This document shows, in pieces, positions 10,537 through 18,180 of a stretch of DNA of 64,000 nucleotides. Below the pieces are notes generated by a model. The model was given only the letters and a program-made list of their open reading frames with translations. It was not told the origin of the DNA and made no database searches. The translations under genes and the position numbers were made by a program. Each line of letters opens with the position of its first letter. Position 1 is the stretch's first letter. Origin of the DNA: Oricola indica (lineage in GTDB: Bacteria; Pseudomonadota; Alphaproteobacteria; Rhizobiales; Rhizobiaceae); assembly GCF_019966595.1 (NCBI RefSeq), contig NZ_JAINFJ010000007.1, positions 143,003-207,002 on the forward strand, read 5' to 3'.

Positions 10537-10611
10537 CCCCTCACCCAGCTGCGGCTAACGCTCGCTTTGCTCGCGAAGCCTCGCATCCCTCTCCCCGCAA
10601 GCGGGGCGAGG
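10537..10611 (-). repeat. rhizobial-type palindromic intergenic repeat, unit B (inverted)
   Basis: The same element in the opposite orientation: CCCCTCACCC at one end and CTCCCCGCAAGCGGGGCGAG at the other, with a different 30-base middle. It faces unit A across about 40 bases. Confidence 0.65.
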
Positions 10612-10682
10612 AAGGACGCGCCAACGCCTCCGCGCTTCCTTTCGGAAACCGGTCACATAGAACCTGGCTGTCCCCTCCCCAT

Positions 10683-11495
10683 TCACGACGTGTTCCAGGC
10701 CTCGAGCCCGAGATAGTTGCATTCCTTCAGCACCTCCTCGATCTCGGTCTTGGGCCGTTTCCTCCAGCCGGGCGGGAAGCCGGGGCGGAAGGGGCTGAAA
10801 CGGATTGGCCGGCCGGAACCGGCGGCGCGGCGTGCGCGCCAGCGGGCCAGCCGCAGCGCCTGGCCGTCCAGATCGTCCAGCGCATTGGCGAGCGCGCGGA
10901 TGCGCCGGCCGAGCGCCCTTGCATCGACCGGTTCGTTCGGCCGCGAGGCCGGGACGAACACTCCGTCGGAAGGATTGTCGAGCGCGGCGATTTCCGCCTC
11001 TGTCAGCCACGGCTCGGCGAAGGGCTTGAACGGGTCGAAAAGGACGAAGGCGGGTTGCGGGGTGTCGGCGGCTTTTCGCGGCGTCTTATTGCGGACGCCA
11101 TCCTCGTGATTGACCCGAGGATTCACTCCGCCGAGCCGGAGAACGCCGGCGATGACCGAAGATGGCTCCTCGTTCTCGGTCTTCGAAGCGGTGGCAGCGT
11201 CTCCGGAATGGGTCCTCGGCTCAAGGCCGAGGATGACGGAGTTTCGTGGCGGCCTCCGGCGCTCTGTAACGGGCCGAACGGTGATCATCACCAGCTTGCA
11301 GGCGGCCATGGCGATGAGGCGACGCGCGGCGAATTCTGCGGGGCGGAGAAGCGCGAGGATGCGCAGATAGAGAAAGCGCGGCAGGGTATCGGCAGTGCGT
11401 CCTGCCTGAATCCCGGCCATGACGATCAGCCGCCCGGCGATGGTGCAGAGTATCTCGCAATTGCGATCGACCGCCCCGCGCCAGTTGAACTCCAT
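10683..11495 (-). CDS. conserved hypothetical protein interrupted in frame by a palindromic repeat
   Basis: A 270-residue protein I cannot assign to a function. The first 70 residues (MEFNWRGAVDRN, then LIVMAGI and FLYLRILALLRPAE) and the last 130 (FDPFKPFAEPWLTEAEI to the end) look like one conserved protein of unknown role. Residues 86-97, reading SVILGLEPRTHS, are the translation of a 34-bp palindromic repeat at 11205-11238, and the surrounding residues 75-125 are low in conservation character. The insertion keeps the frame open, so the gene appears functional despite it. Coding direction is supported by the conserved-looking ends rather than by a domain. Confidence 0.6.
   Translation of the reverse strand: MEFNWRGAVDRNCEILCTIAGRLIVMAGIQAGRTADTLPRFLYLRILALLRPAEFAARRLIAMAACKLVMITVRPVTERRRPPRNSVILGLEPRTHSGDAATASKTENEEPSSVIAGVLRLGGVNPRVNHEDGVRNKTPRKAADTPQPAFVLFDPFKPFAEPWLTEAEIAALDNPSDGVFVPASRPNEPVDARALGRRIRALANALDDLDGQALRLARWRARRAAGSGRPIRFSPFRPGFPPGWRKRPKTEIEEVLKECNYLGLEAWNTS
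11205..11238 (+). repeat. 34-bp palindromic repeat, copy 1 (inside a coding region)
   Basis: The hairpin has arms CCTCGGC and GCCGAGG around TCAAG, with GGAATGGGT on one side and ATGACG on the other. It differs from copies 2 and 3 by a paired change that keeps the stem. It lies within the hypothetical gene at 10683-11495. Confidence 0.85.
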
Positions 11496-11612
11496 GCCTC
11501 ATGCGCCTCCGTTTGGTGCGGGGACAGTGTCGGGGAGGTTTGGGGGTGGTGGACGAGATTGTAGCGAATCGCCAGAAATCCGGCGTTTTGCCGCGACGGC
11601 CATCCTACGCGC

Positions 11613-11646
11613 CGTCATCCTCGGGCTTGACCCGAGGACCCATTCC
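11613..11646 (-). repeat. 34-bp palindromic repeat, copy 2
   Basis: The arms are CCTCGGG and CCCGAGG. Read on the minus strand it is identical over all 34 bases to copy 3. It ends 14 bases before the GIY-YIG start codon. Confidence 0.88.
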
Positions 11647-11660
11647 GTGAAGCTCGAGCG

Positions 11661-11951
11661 ATGGGCGGCTATGTCTACATGCTGGCGAGCAGGAAGGGCG
11701 GCACGATCTATATCGGCGTCACCGCCGACCTGTCGCAGCGCGTCTACGACCACAAGCAGCGCATCAACGCGAAGGCCTTCACCTCGCAATACGGGGCAGT
11801 CCGGCTCGTCTGGTACGAGGAATATGATGACATCACCGACGCGATCCAGCGCGAGAAGTCGCTCAAGCGCTGGCGGCGACAGTGGAAGATCGAACTGATC
11901 GAATCCATGAATCCGGATTGGTCTGAACTATACGGGGGAATGGGGTGGTGA
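11661..11951 (+). CDS. GIY-YIG nuclease family protein (UPF0213/YhbQ-like)
   Basis: A 96-residue single-domain protein beginning MGGYVYMLASRKGGTIYIG, which carries the GIY-YIG core (YVY ... IYIGVT), the catalytic Arg in LSQRVYDH, and the C-terminal IQREKSLKRWRRQWKIELI stretch with the metal-binding Glu usual in this family. Its length is normal for stand-alone GIY-YIG proteins, whose role is largely unknown though some cut structured or damaged DNA. The gene sits between two inverted copies of a 34-bp palindrome, 14 bases before the start and 35 after the stop, which suggests it belongs with the repeat (inference). Confidence 0.92.
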   Translation: MGGYVYMLASRKGGTIYIGVTADLSQRVYDHKQRINAKAFTSQYGAVRLVWYEEYDDITDAIQREKSLKRWRRQWKIELIESMNPDWSELYGGMGW

Positions 11952-12255
11952 GTGTTCTGCATCATCGGGTCCGGCGCGAGCGCTACGGAATGGGTCCTCG
12001 GGTCAAGCCCGAGGATGACGACCTTGTTTGGCTTGCCAGCTAATCTCGAACACCCCGCCCCCAACCTTTGGCTCACCGGCACTCCGCGTTCAGCACTCGA
12101 CACGGTTCACCGGATCGTTTCGCCCGCCAAGGCCCCATTTCAGGCCCTGTGTCGTAAACAAACGCCCAAGCGGCGCTGGAACGGGGGTTGCGGCGGGCGG
12201 TCTGGGTGAAGTTGACTACGGGGAATGAATTACCCGGTGCGTGAAGGGACGTCGC
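11952..12255. other. intergenic stretch with repeat copy 3 and no gene
   Basis: Apart from the repeat at 11987-12020 and a short GC-rich stretch after 12100, I see no gene or clear signal. The MFS promoter is expected near the right end. Confidence 0.5.
11987..12020 (+). repeat. 34-bp palindromic repeat, copy 3
   Basis: The arms are CCTCGGG and CCCGAGG with loop TCAAG. It has the same orientation as copy 1 and is the inverse of copy 2; with copy 2 it brackets the GIY-YIG gene. Confidence 0.88.
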
Positions 12256-13515
12256 ATGTTCAAGACATTGTCCGGGGTGTGGGCGCTTCTGCTCGGCATC
12301 TTGCTGATCATGCTGGGCAACGGCATGCAATTCACGCTGATCGGCATGCGCGGCGGCATCGAGGGGTTCTCGGCGACCGCGCTGGCGGTCGTCACCTCGG
12401 CCTATTTCGCCGGCTTCCTGTCGGGGGCGCGCTTTACGCCGGTGCTGATCCGGCGTGTCGGCCATGTCCGGGTTTTCGCGGCGCTGGGCAGTTTCATGTC
12501 GGCGGCGTTGATCAGTTTTCCTCTGGTGACCGAACCCTGGGCGTGGACGCTGCTGCGGCTGCTGGTTGGGTTTTGCATGTCGGGCATCTACGTCACTGCC
12601 GAAAGCTGGCTCAACGATGCGTCCACCAACGAGACACGGGGCCAGGTGCTGGCGGCCTACATGATCGCGCAGACACTGGGCATTATCGGCGCGCAATGGC
12701 TACTGACATTCGGCGACGCCGGCACGTCGGTGCTGTTCATCGGCGCGTCCATCCTGGTCTCGATCTCGTTTGCGCCAATCCTGCTGTCGGCCAGCCGGAC
12801 GCCGACGACCGAGGTGGCGCGGCCGATGCCGCTGCGCGAACTCTTCGGTGAATCGCCGCTCGGCACGGTCGGGATCTTCCTGCTCGGCAGCATCTACGCC
12901 ACCCAGTCGGGCATGGGGGCCGTGTTCGGCTCGCAGATCGGCATGGCGGCGGACCAGATCGCGCTGTTCGTCGCGATGCTGTTCGCGGGCGCGCTGGTGC
13001 TGCAATATCCGATCGGCTGGCTGTCGGACCGGGTCGACCGGCGCCAATTGATCTTCGGGGCGTCGGCGGGCGGTGTCATCTTCTGCGCGGTCGGGTTCCT
13101 CTCCGGCGGGCAGGTGTGGTTCCTGATGCTCTCCGCCTTCATCGCCGGCGGCGTGACCACGCCGCTCTATGCGCTGTTCCTGGCCTATACGAACGATTTC
13201 CTGACCACCGAGCAGATGCCGGCGGCGTCCGGCGGTCTCGTCTTCACCTTCGGGCTGGGGGCCATCGCCGGCCCGCTGGCGACCGGCTTCGGGATGGAGC
13301 GGTTCGGCCCCTTCACCTTCTGGGTGGTGCTGGGCACGACATTCGCGGCCATCGCGCTCTACGCGCTCTACCGCATGACACGGCGCGCGCCCGTCCCGGT
13401 CGCGGACACCGAGAGCTATCTCGGCGTCCTGCCGACCGCGACGCCCGTGGCGGTGGAGGCGGCGGGAACATGGGCGGCCGAAAATGCCGAGGCAGGCTCG
13501 GACGCGGAAGAGTGA
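12256..13515 (+). CDS. MFS transporter (YcaD-like)
   Basis: A 419-residue twelve-helix major facilitator with the motif-A-like loop GWLSDRVDRRQLI between helices 8 and 9 and an N-half resembling YcaD-type carriers (TAESWLNDAS after helix 4). I chose the ATG at 12256, which has AAGGGA nine bases upstream; a GTG at 12241 would add five residues. The C-terminal 40 residues are Ala- and Glu-rich and cytoplasmic. Substrate unknown. It stands alone and converges with the GNAT gene. Confidence 0.85.
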   Translation: MFKTLSGVWALLLGILLIMLGNGMQFTLIGMRGGIEGFSATALAVVTSAYFAGFLSGARFTPVLIRRVGHVRVFAALGSFMSAALISFPLVTEPWAWTLLRLLVGFCMSGIYVTAESWLNDASTNETRGQVLAAYMIAQTLGIIGAQWLLTFGDAGTSVLFIGASILVSISFAPILLSASRTPTTEVARPMPLRELFGESPLGTVGIFLLGSIYATQSGMGAVFGSQIGMAADQIALFVAMLFAGALVLQYPIGWLSDRVDRRQLIFGASAGGVIFCAVGFLSGGQVWFLMLSAFIAGGVTTPLYALFLAYTNDFLTTEQMPAASGGLVFTFGLGAIAGPLATGFGMERFGPFTFWVVLGTTFAAIALYALYRMTRRAPVPVADTESYLGVLPTATPVAVEAAGTWAAENAEAGSDAEE

Positions 13516-13555
13516 ACGCAGTCGCGAACGGACGGGCATCGCCGAGGCGTGCGGC

Positions 13556-14062
13556 CTAATCGGAGATGACGCGGTAGCCCTTGGAGATGCGGTCGACGCG
13601 GTGGCCGGATTTCAGCGGCACTTTCTCGTCGACCTTGTAGGTCACGAAGCCCATCCGGTCGTAATAGGCCAGGCCACCGGCATTGTCCGCGCGGATGGTG
13701 GCGTTGATGGCCGCGAGTTCGAAACGGCGGGCCTGGGTCAGCGTCTCCGCGAAGAGCGCGCTTCCGACGCCGGACGTTTGCGAACCGACGCGTGCGAAGG
13801 TGGCGATGTCGGCCCAGTCCTCCGGCAGCTTTTCATGGGCGGCGAGGACCTGGAACCCCAGCAGGTCGCCGCCCGAAGCTTCGGCGACCATGAAGGATAT
13901 CTGGATCTGCGACCGGAAGAAGGTGTCGAGAAAGCTCTCGATCGTCATCGGCGTTTCCATCGCCGTGGTGCCGCCGATGCGGATAATATCGTTCAGCAAC
14001 GCGCACAGGTCCGGTATGTCGGCTGGACCGACGGGCCGGACCGCGAATTCTCCAGCGCTCAT
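13556..14062 (-). CDS. GNAT family N-acetyltransferase
   Basis: A 168-residue GNAT protein. The opening FAVRPVGPADIPDLCALLNDII and the closing NATIRADNAGGLAYYDRMGF match the first and fourth conserved blocks; the acetyl-CoA loop is QTSGVGSALF. The start overlaps the MTA/SAH nucleosidase stop by four bases, so it is the last gene of a three-gene operon. The acceptor substrate cannot be predicted. Confidence 0.85.
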   Translation of the reverse strand: MSAGEFAVRPVGPADIPDLCALLNDIIRIGGTTAMETPMTIESFLDTFFRSQIQISFMVAEASGGDLLGFQVLAAHEKLPEDWADIATFARVGSQTSGVGSALFAETLTQARRFELAAINATIRADNAGGLAYYDRMGFVTYKVDEKVPLKSGHRVDRISKGYRVISD

Positions 14063-14667
14063 TCCAGCAGGCCGGCCTCGATCGCCGCCTCGACGCGGTC
14101 GACGGCATCGGCGAGTTTCTCGTCGATGACGTGGAGATATTGCGTCCAGTCGTCGTAGTGATGCAGGTCGCCGGCACCGTCGGAAACGCCGCGCAGGCCG
14201 ATCAGCGGTATGTCATGTCCCATGCAGGCGCGCAGGAGCGCGAATGTCTCCATGTCGACCATGTCGGCATCGATTCCGTCATAGGCCGCGCCCGACACGA
14301 TGTTGCCGCCGGTCGAAAGGCGCACCGCGGGCAATCCCTCGATGCGGTGCGGAAGCTCCAGCTCGACCGGCAGGTCCAGAAACGGGGTCTTCCCCTTTTC
14401 GAAGCCGAGCGGCGACGCGTCCATGTCCCGATAGGAAACCGAGGCAACCTGGAACACTTCGGCCTGTTCGAGCGAGCGCGAACCGGCGGAGCCGAGCGAT
14501 ACGACGACGTCCGGCTTGCCGGCGGCGAGCGCACGGGCGAGGTTGACCGCCGCCTCGACAGGGCCGACGCCGCAGATCAGCGGCTCGAAACGCGCCTTGA
14601 GATGCGGCCCGTATTCGGGGTCCGCCGCCATCACGTAGAGCACCTTGGCGTTTCCGACTGTCTTCAT
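14059..14667 (-). CDS. mtnN: 5'-methylthioadenosine/S-adenosylhomocysteine nucleosidase-type phosphorylase
   Basis: A 202-residue nucleoside phosphorylase-fold enzyme. GVGPVEAAVN near the N-terminus, VSLGSAGS (about 55-62), VDMETFALL (substrate-binding Met-Glu) and RGVSDGAGD (catalytic Asp) match MTA/SAH nucleosidases. It cleaves methylthioadenosine and S-adenosylhomocysteine for methionine and adenine salvage. The ATG at 14667 with GAAGGA upstream is preferred over an open frame reaching 14703. It starts two bases after the thioesterase stop. Confidence 0.85.
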   Translation of the reverse strand: MKTVGNAKVLYVMAADPEYGPHLKARFEPLICGVGPVEAAVNLARALAAGKPDVVVSLGSAGSRSLEQAEVFQVASVSYRDMDASPLGFEKGKTPFLDLPVELELPHRIEGLPAVRLSTGGNIVSGAAYDGIDADMVDMETFALLRACMGHDIPLIGLRGVSDGAGDLHHYDDWTQYLHVIDEKLADAVDRVEAAIEAGLLE

Positions 14668-14669
14668 CT

Positions 14670-15116
14670 TCAATCCTTCACATCGTCGCGGCCATGCACG
14701 CACATCATGGTGGCCGTCATCGTCGCTATGCGTTTCGTCGTTTCCCCGGTCACGGCATAAGCGGTGCCGTCCACCACCGTGATCGTGCGGCCCGGCTTGA
14801 CGACGGTCCCCTCGAAACGGAACCGCTCTCCCCTGGCGGGCGCCAGCAAATTCACCTTGAACTCGATGGTGAGAATTCCCGCGTCCTCCGGCAACAGCGT
14901 CAAGGCGGCAAATCCACAGGCCGAATCCAGTGCCGCCGAGATCATGCCGCCATGGATGAAACCGTGCTGTTGCGTGAGTTTGCGATCGTGGGGCATGACG
15001 ATTTCGACGTGCCCCTCGCGCACGGCCGACAAGGTTGCGCCCATGGTTTGCATGGCGGGCTGGCGGGCGAAGGAGTCGCGGACGCGACGCTCGAAATGAA
15101 GCATGGCGCCTGTCAT
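14670..15116 (-). CDS. PaaI family hotdog-fold thioesterase
   Basis: A 148-residue hotdog protein with QQHGFIHGGMISAALDSACGF (the HGG motif and the catalytic acid on the following helix) and IEFKVNLLAPARGERF on the next strands. The family hydrolyses aryl- or acyl-CoA thioesters. It is the first gene of an operon with the nucleosidase and GNAT genes. An internal ATG at 15104 is an alternative start. Confidence 0.87.
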   Translation of the reverse strand: MTGAMLHFERRVRDSFARQPAMQTMGATLSAVREGHVEIVMPHDRKLTQQHGFIHGGMISAALDSACGFAALTLLPEDAGILTIEFKVNLLAPARGERFRFEGTVVKPGRTITVVDGTAYAVTGETTKRIATMTATMMCVHGRDDVKD

Positions 15117-15147
15117 CCGGTCACGCCGCTCTGGCCTGTCGCGGTCG

Positions 15148-15855
15148 TCATGCCGTTTCCGGTGCGTTTGCGCTCACGGAAAAGGCGTTCATGCGCGCGA
15201 TCTTTTCGAGCAGGTTGCGGGATATTCCCGCATGCAGCGCATGTCGGACCGGCTCCACCCTGGCGACAAGCTTTTCCAGCGCGGCGCGCTCGAAGACGAG
15301 CATCTCGCAAAGCTCGAGCGTGGACGCGGTGGCGTTGGCTTCTCCTCGCGAGAGCAGGCTCATCTCGCCCAGAAAGTCTCCCTTCCCGCAGGTTCCGATG
15401 ACGACGCCATGCTGGACGATCTGAACCTTGCCGGACACGACGAAATAGAGCTTGTCCGGAACGGTGCCCTCGGTGACGATCACCTGCCCGCCGGGCACCG
15501 TTTCGTGGCGCGCCTGATGCACCATCTTGGCGGCATGGACCGGCTTCAGATCCATCAGCGCGCGGGTGACGAAGTCGCGCTCGGCTCCGTCGAACTGGCC
15601 GGGGCGGTTTTCGTACCAAAGCAGGAACAGTTGCGCGACATTGACCGTCACGTAGCAGGCTTCCCAGAACGCGCTGACATAATCGCCGCGCACGAGACCG
15701 AAATAGACGAGCGCGGTCAGACCGGACAGGATCGCGAAAAAACGCAGCCATGACATGGTGCGCATGATCATGGAGACGATTGCCAGGACGTAGGTCAGAT
15801 GCCCGAAAATGTTTTCGTAGGCGGTAAAATCATCGAGAAACTGCGCAAATTGCAT
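15148..15855 (-). CDS. Popeye-like membrane protein with cyclic-nucleotide-binding domain
   Basis: The 235-residue protein begins with about three membrane helices (residues 15-85) and continues as a CRP-type cyclic nucleotide-binding barrel: PGGQVIVTEGTVPDKLYFVVSGKV, then GKGDFLGEMSLLSRGEANATAST, where the phosphate-binding cassette has the GEMSL core and an Ala-rich end in place of the usual Arg-Ala. The helix-then-CNB layout and the AYENIFGHLTYVLAIVSMI start resemble bacterial relatives of animal Popeye proteins. There is no DNA-binding domain, so it is a membrane sensor, not a CRP regulator. Ligand and partner are unknown. Confidence 0.75.
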   Translation of the reverse strand: MQFAQFLDDFTAYENIFGHLTYVLAIVSMIMRTMSWLRFFAILSGLTALVYFGLVRGDYVSAFWEACYVTVNVAQLFLLWYENRPGQFDGAERDFVTRALMDLKPVHAAKMVHQARHETVPGGQVIVTEGTVPDKLYFVVSGKVQIVQHGVVIGTCGKGDFLGEMSLLSRGEANATASTLELCEMLVFERAALEKLVARVEPVRHALHAGISRNLLEKIARMNAFSVSANAPETA

Positions 15856-15983
15856 CGGGACAGACCGGGTCGGGAATAGGGATTTCGCCGGACGTCCGGC
15901 ATCGACCGCGAAATACTCGCGCGGTCAGCCGCGAAATCCAATCGAAAAAGTCATCTATCCCTATCCGGCCGTACCCGGTGGCG

Positions 15984-16463
15984 TCAGTTCAGCCACCAGA
16001 TCGACAGGTTCAACAGACCGGCAAACGTGACCCAGCAGGCGTAGGGCACGAACAGGAGAGCGGAGATCCGGTCCGGTTTCCAGGTCAATTGAATGAACAG
16101 AACGATCAGCGCGAGCATGACGGTGAGGACCAGCAGGGCAAGACCTGTCGTGTGCATGCCGAAAAAGGCGGGTGTCCAGATGAAATTGAACAGGAGCTGT
16201 CCGAACCACAATTGCATCGGAAGGCCGGCCGGGCCGCGCCGCCAGGTGCGCCAACCCGCGATCGCGATCATCAGGTAGAGCAGGGTCCAGACCGGCCCGA
16301 AAATCGCGTTCGGCGGATTGAACCAGGGTTTTTCGAGGCCGGCATACCATTCGCCCGGCGTGAAGGTGATGCCGATCAGGGTGCCTCCCGCCATGACGAA
16401 GAATACGAACAGGACGAGGGTAACCCACTTCCAACCGTTGTCGCGGGCATGAACATGCTGCAT
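15984..16463 (-). CDS. tspO: TspO/MBR family tryptophan-rich sensory protein
   Basis: A 159-residue five-helix membrane protein with the family signature around GEWYAGLEKPWFNPPNAIFGPVW cut short here as WYAGLEKPWFNPPN, plus WTPAFFGMH on helix 4 and many Trp. TspO binds tetrapyrroles and modulates oxidative-stress and pigment responses in alphaproteobacteria. The ATG at 16463 has GGAGG seven bases upstream; the TTG at 16478 is before the ribosome site and is rejected. Confidence 0.92.
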   Translation of the reverse strand: MQHVHARDNGWKWVTLVLFVFFVMAGGTLIGITFTPGEWYAGLEKPWFNPPNAIFGPVWTLLYLMIAIAGWRTWRRGPAGLPMQLWFGQLLFNFIWTPAFFGMHTTGLALLVLTVMLALIVLFIQLTWKPDRISALLFVPYACWVTFAGLLNLSIWWLN

Positions 16464-16534
16464 CGAAACCTCCAGCAAATCGCTATTATGACAGTACTAC
16501 GCAGAACACCGGCTTCGGGTTCACATTTCCGGCG

Positions 16535-17821
16535 TTATTTACGCCGCTGCATCACGGCGAAGAAGAAGCCATCGGTTCCCGTGGAGCGCGGTGTCAGCGT
16601 GATGCACTTCATGTCCGCCGACCAGGGTTGCGGCTTGTCGAAGCCGAAAAGATCCTGCCAGACCTCGCCGGCCGACAGCAGGTCGTAATCGCCGTGCCGG
16701 TCGCCGAATGCATAGACCTGGTACTCGTTTTCCTGCGGGAACACGGAACAGGTGACGTAGACCAGGAAGCCACCGGGCTTCACATAGGCTGACGCCTTGT
16801 CGAGCACGTCGGCCTGCTCCTCGATCCGCTTTTCCAGCGCCGAAGGCTGCAGCCGCCATTTCGCGTCCGGATTGCGCCGCCAGGTTCCCGAACCGGTGCA
16901 TGGGGCGTCGACGAGCACACGATCCATCTTGCCCGCGAGCGGGGACAGATCGGCATCGGCGGCATGGACCTGCACATTGCGCGTGCCGGCGCGCTTCAGC
17001 CGCTCGAAGATGGGTGCCAGCCTGTTCCTGTCGGCGTCCCAGGCGTGGACCTGGCCCTTGTTGTCGAGCGCAGCCGAAAGCGCGAGCGTCTTGCCGCCGC
17101 CGCCCGCGCAATAGTCGAGCACCTGCTCGCCAGGCTGGGGGAAAACGAGATCGGCGACGATCTGGCTACCCTCGTCCTGTATCTCGAACCACCCCTTCTG
17201 GAAGGCGGGCTCCGACTGGACATTGGGCATCCGGGCAGCGCCCCTGCCCGCCGCGATGCGCAGGCCCTGCCGGGCGATGGCGGTCGGCTTGGCGCCGAAC
17301 TTCGCGAGTTGCTTCTGCACCTTGTCGCGATCCGCCTTCAGGGTGTTCACGCGCATGTCGAGCGGCGCGCGCTCCGACAGGGCGGATGCCTCGGCGATCC
17401 ATTCGTCGTCGAAATTCTCCTCGAAATAGTCGGCGCACCAGTCGGGAATATCCGCCTCGACATGCGGCTTGGCGAAGGCGAAGTCCCGCTTGGCTGCGGC
17501 TTCGAGGCTCTGTTCCGGTATCTCGGGTGCGAATTTGTCGTCGGCGAAGGCCTCGCGCATCTGATCGAGCGACACGTTCCACTGTCGCCACAAGGTGCCG
17601 AAGGCGAGCGCCCTGCCCTCGTCGTCATTCATCAGGTGGGCGGTGGACAGCTTCTTGCGCAAAGCGTCATGGACCAGATTGCCGATCGCGGCGCGATCTC
17701 CAGATCCCGCGAAGCGATGCGAAAGGCCCCAATCCTTCAGCGCATCCGCCGCCGGACGTTTGCGGCCCGCAATGTCCTGCAGCACTTCGATGGCCGCGCC
17801 GACTCGTCCGCCAAGACGCAT
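16535..17821 (-). CDS. rsmB: RsmB/NOP family rRNA (cytosine-5-)-methyltransferase
   Basis: A 428-residue m5C RNA methyltransferase: an N-terminal NusB-like helical region, then the SAM-binding motif LDYCAGGGGKTLALSAAL, the catalytic VDAPCTGSGTWRRNPDAKW (Cys of motif IV) and VYVTCSVFPQENE (Cys of motif VI). It modifies 16S rRNA. I chose the ATG at 17821 (MRLGGRV); the frame is open 57 bases further but that part is not conserved in kind. Confidence 0.93.
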   Translation of the reverse strand: MRLGGRVGAAIEVLQDIAGRKRPAADALKDWGLSHRFAGSGDRAAIGNLVHDALRKKLSTAHLMNDDEGRALAFGTLWRQWNVSLDQMREAFADDKFAPEIPEQSLEAAAKRDFAFAKPHVEADIPDWCADYFEENFDDEWIAEASALSERAPLDMRVNTLKADRDKVQKQLAKFGAKPTAIARQGLRIAAGRGAARMPNVQSEPAFQKGWFEIQDEGSQIVADLVFPQPGEQVLDYCAGGGGKTLALSAALDNKGQVHAWDADRNRLAPIFERLKRAGTRNVQVHAADADLSPLAGKMDRVLVDAPCTGSGTWRRNPDAKWRLQPSALEKRIEEQADVLDKASAYVKPGGFLVYVTCSVFPQENEYQVYAFGDRHGDYDLLSAGEVWQDLFGFDKPQPWSADMKCITLTPRSTGTDGFFFAVMQRRK

Positions 17822-17914
17822 GGTTTTCGCTCCGTTGGAAATTGGAGCGTGGTTACAGAGCGGCCGGACGCTTGGCAAGCATGCGGGGCGATTTGCCCTT
17901 GGGATCGGGCTTAT

Positions 17915-18091
17915 TCAGCCGGTTACAGCCGGGACGGCCATCTGGACGCCGAGATAGTAGGGCCAGATCAGAAGCGCGAGAGCGCCCTTGCCCCAGCCGA
18001 GATGCAGGTAGCCGAGCGTGAAGAGCCAGCCGCCAAGCCAGACAAGCCCCGCTCCGCCATGCTGCTCGATCCTGATGCGCTGCTTTTCCAT
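17915..18091 (-). CDS. 58-residue small membrane protein, conserved hypothetical
   Basis: A short gene reading MEKQRIRIEQHGGAG, then one long hydrophobic segment LVWLGGWLFTLGYLHLGWG and a second AALLIWPYYLG-like segment, ending VPAVTG. GGGAGA lies six bases before the ATG. The composition (polar, His-Gly turn, two helices) is that of a real small inner-membrane protein, and similar short proteins are common in Rhizobiales, but I cannot give a function. It lies in the gap between rsmB and the MFS gene on the same strand. Confidence 0.65.
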   Translation of the reverse strand: MEKQRIRIEQHGGAGLVWLGGWLFTLGYLHLGWGKGALALLIWPYYLGVQMAVPAVTG

Positions 18092-18180
18092 GATGGTCTC
18101 CCGTCGGTGAGGAAGGTGTCAGGCTGCGCGAACGCATCTGAAAACGCATTGTCGGCGGTCAAGGAAACCGGCGAGATCAG

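Larger units (their letters stand above)
10350..10682. other. intergenic stretch with two palindromic repeat units
   Basis: No gene is visible between guaA and the hypothetical gene to its right. The stretch is dominated by two units of a rhizobial-type palindromic repeat in opposite orientation, listed separately. Confidence 0.6.
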
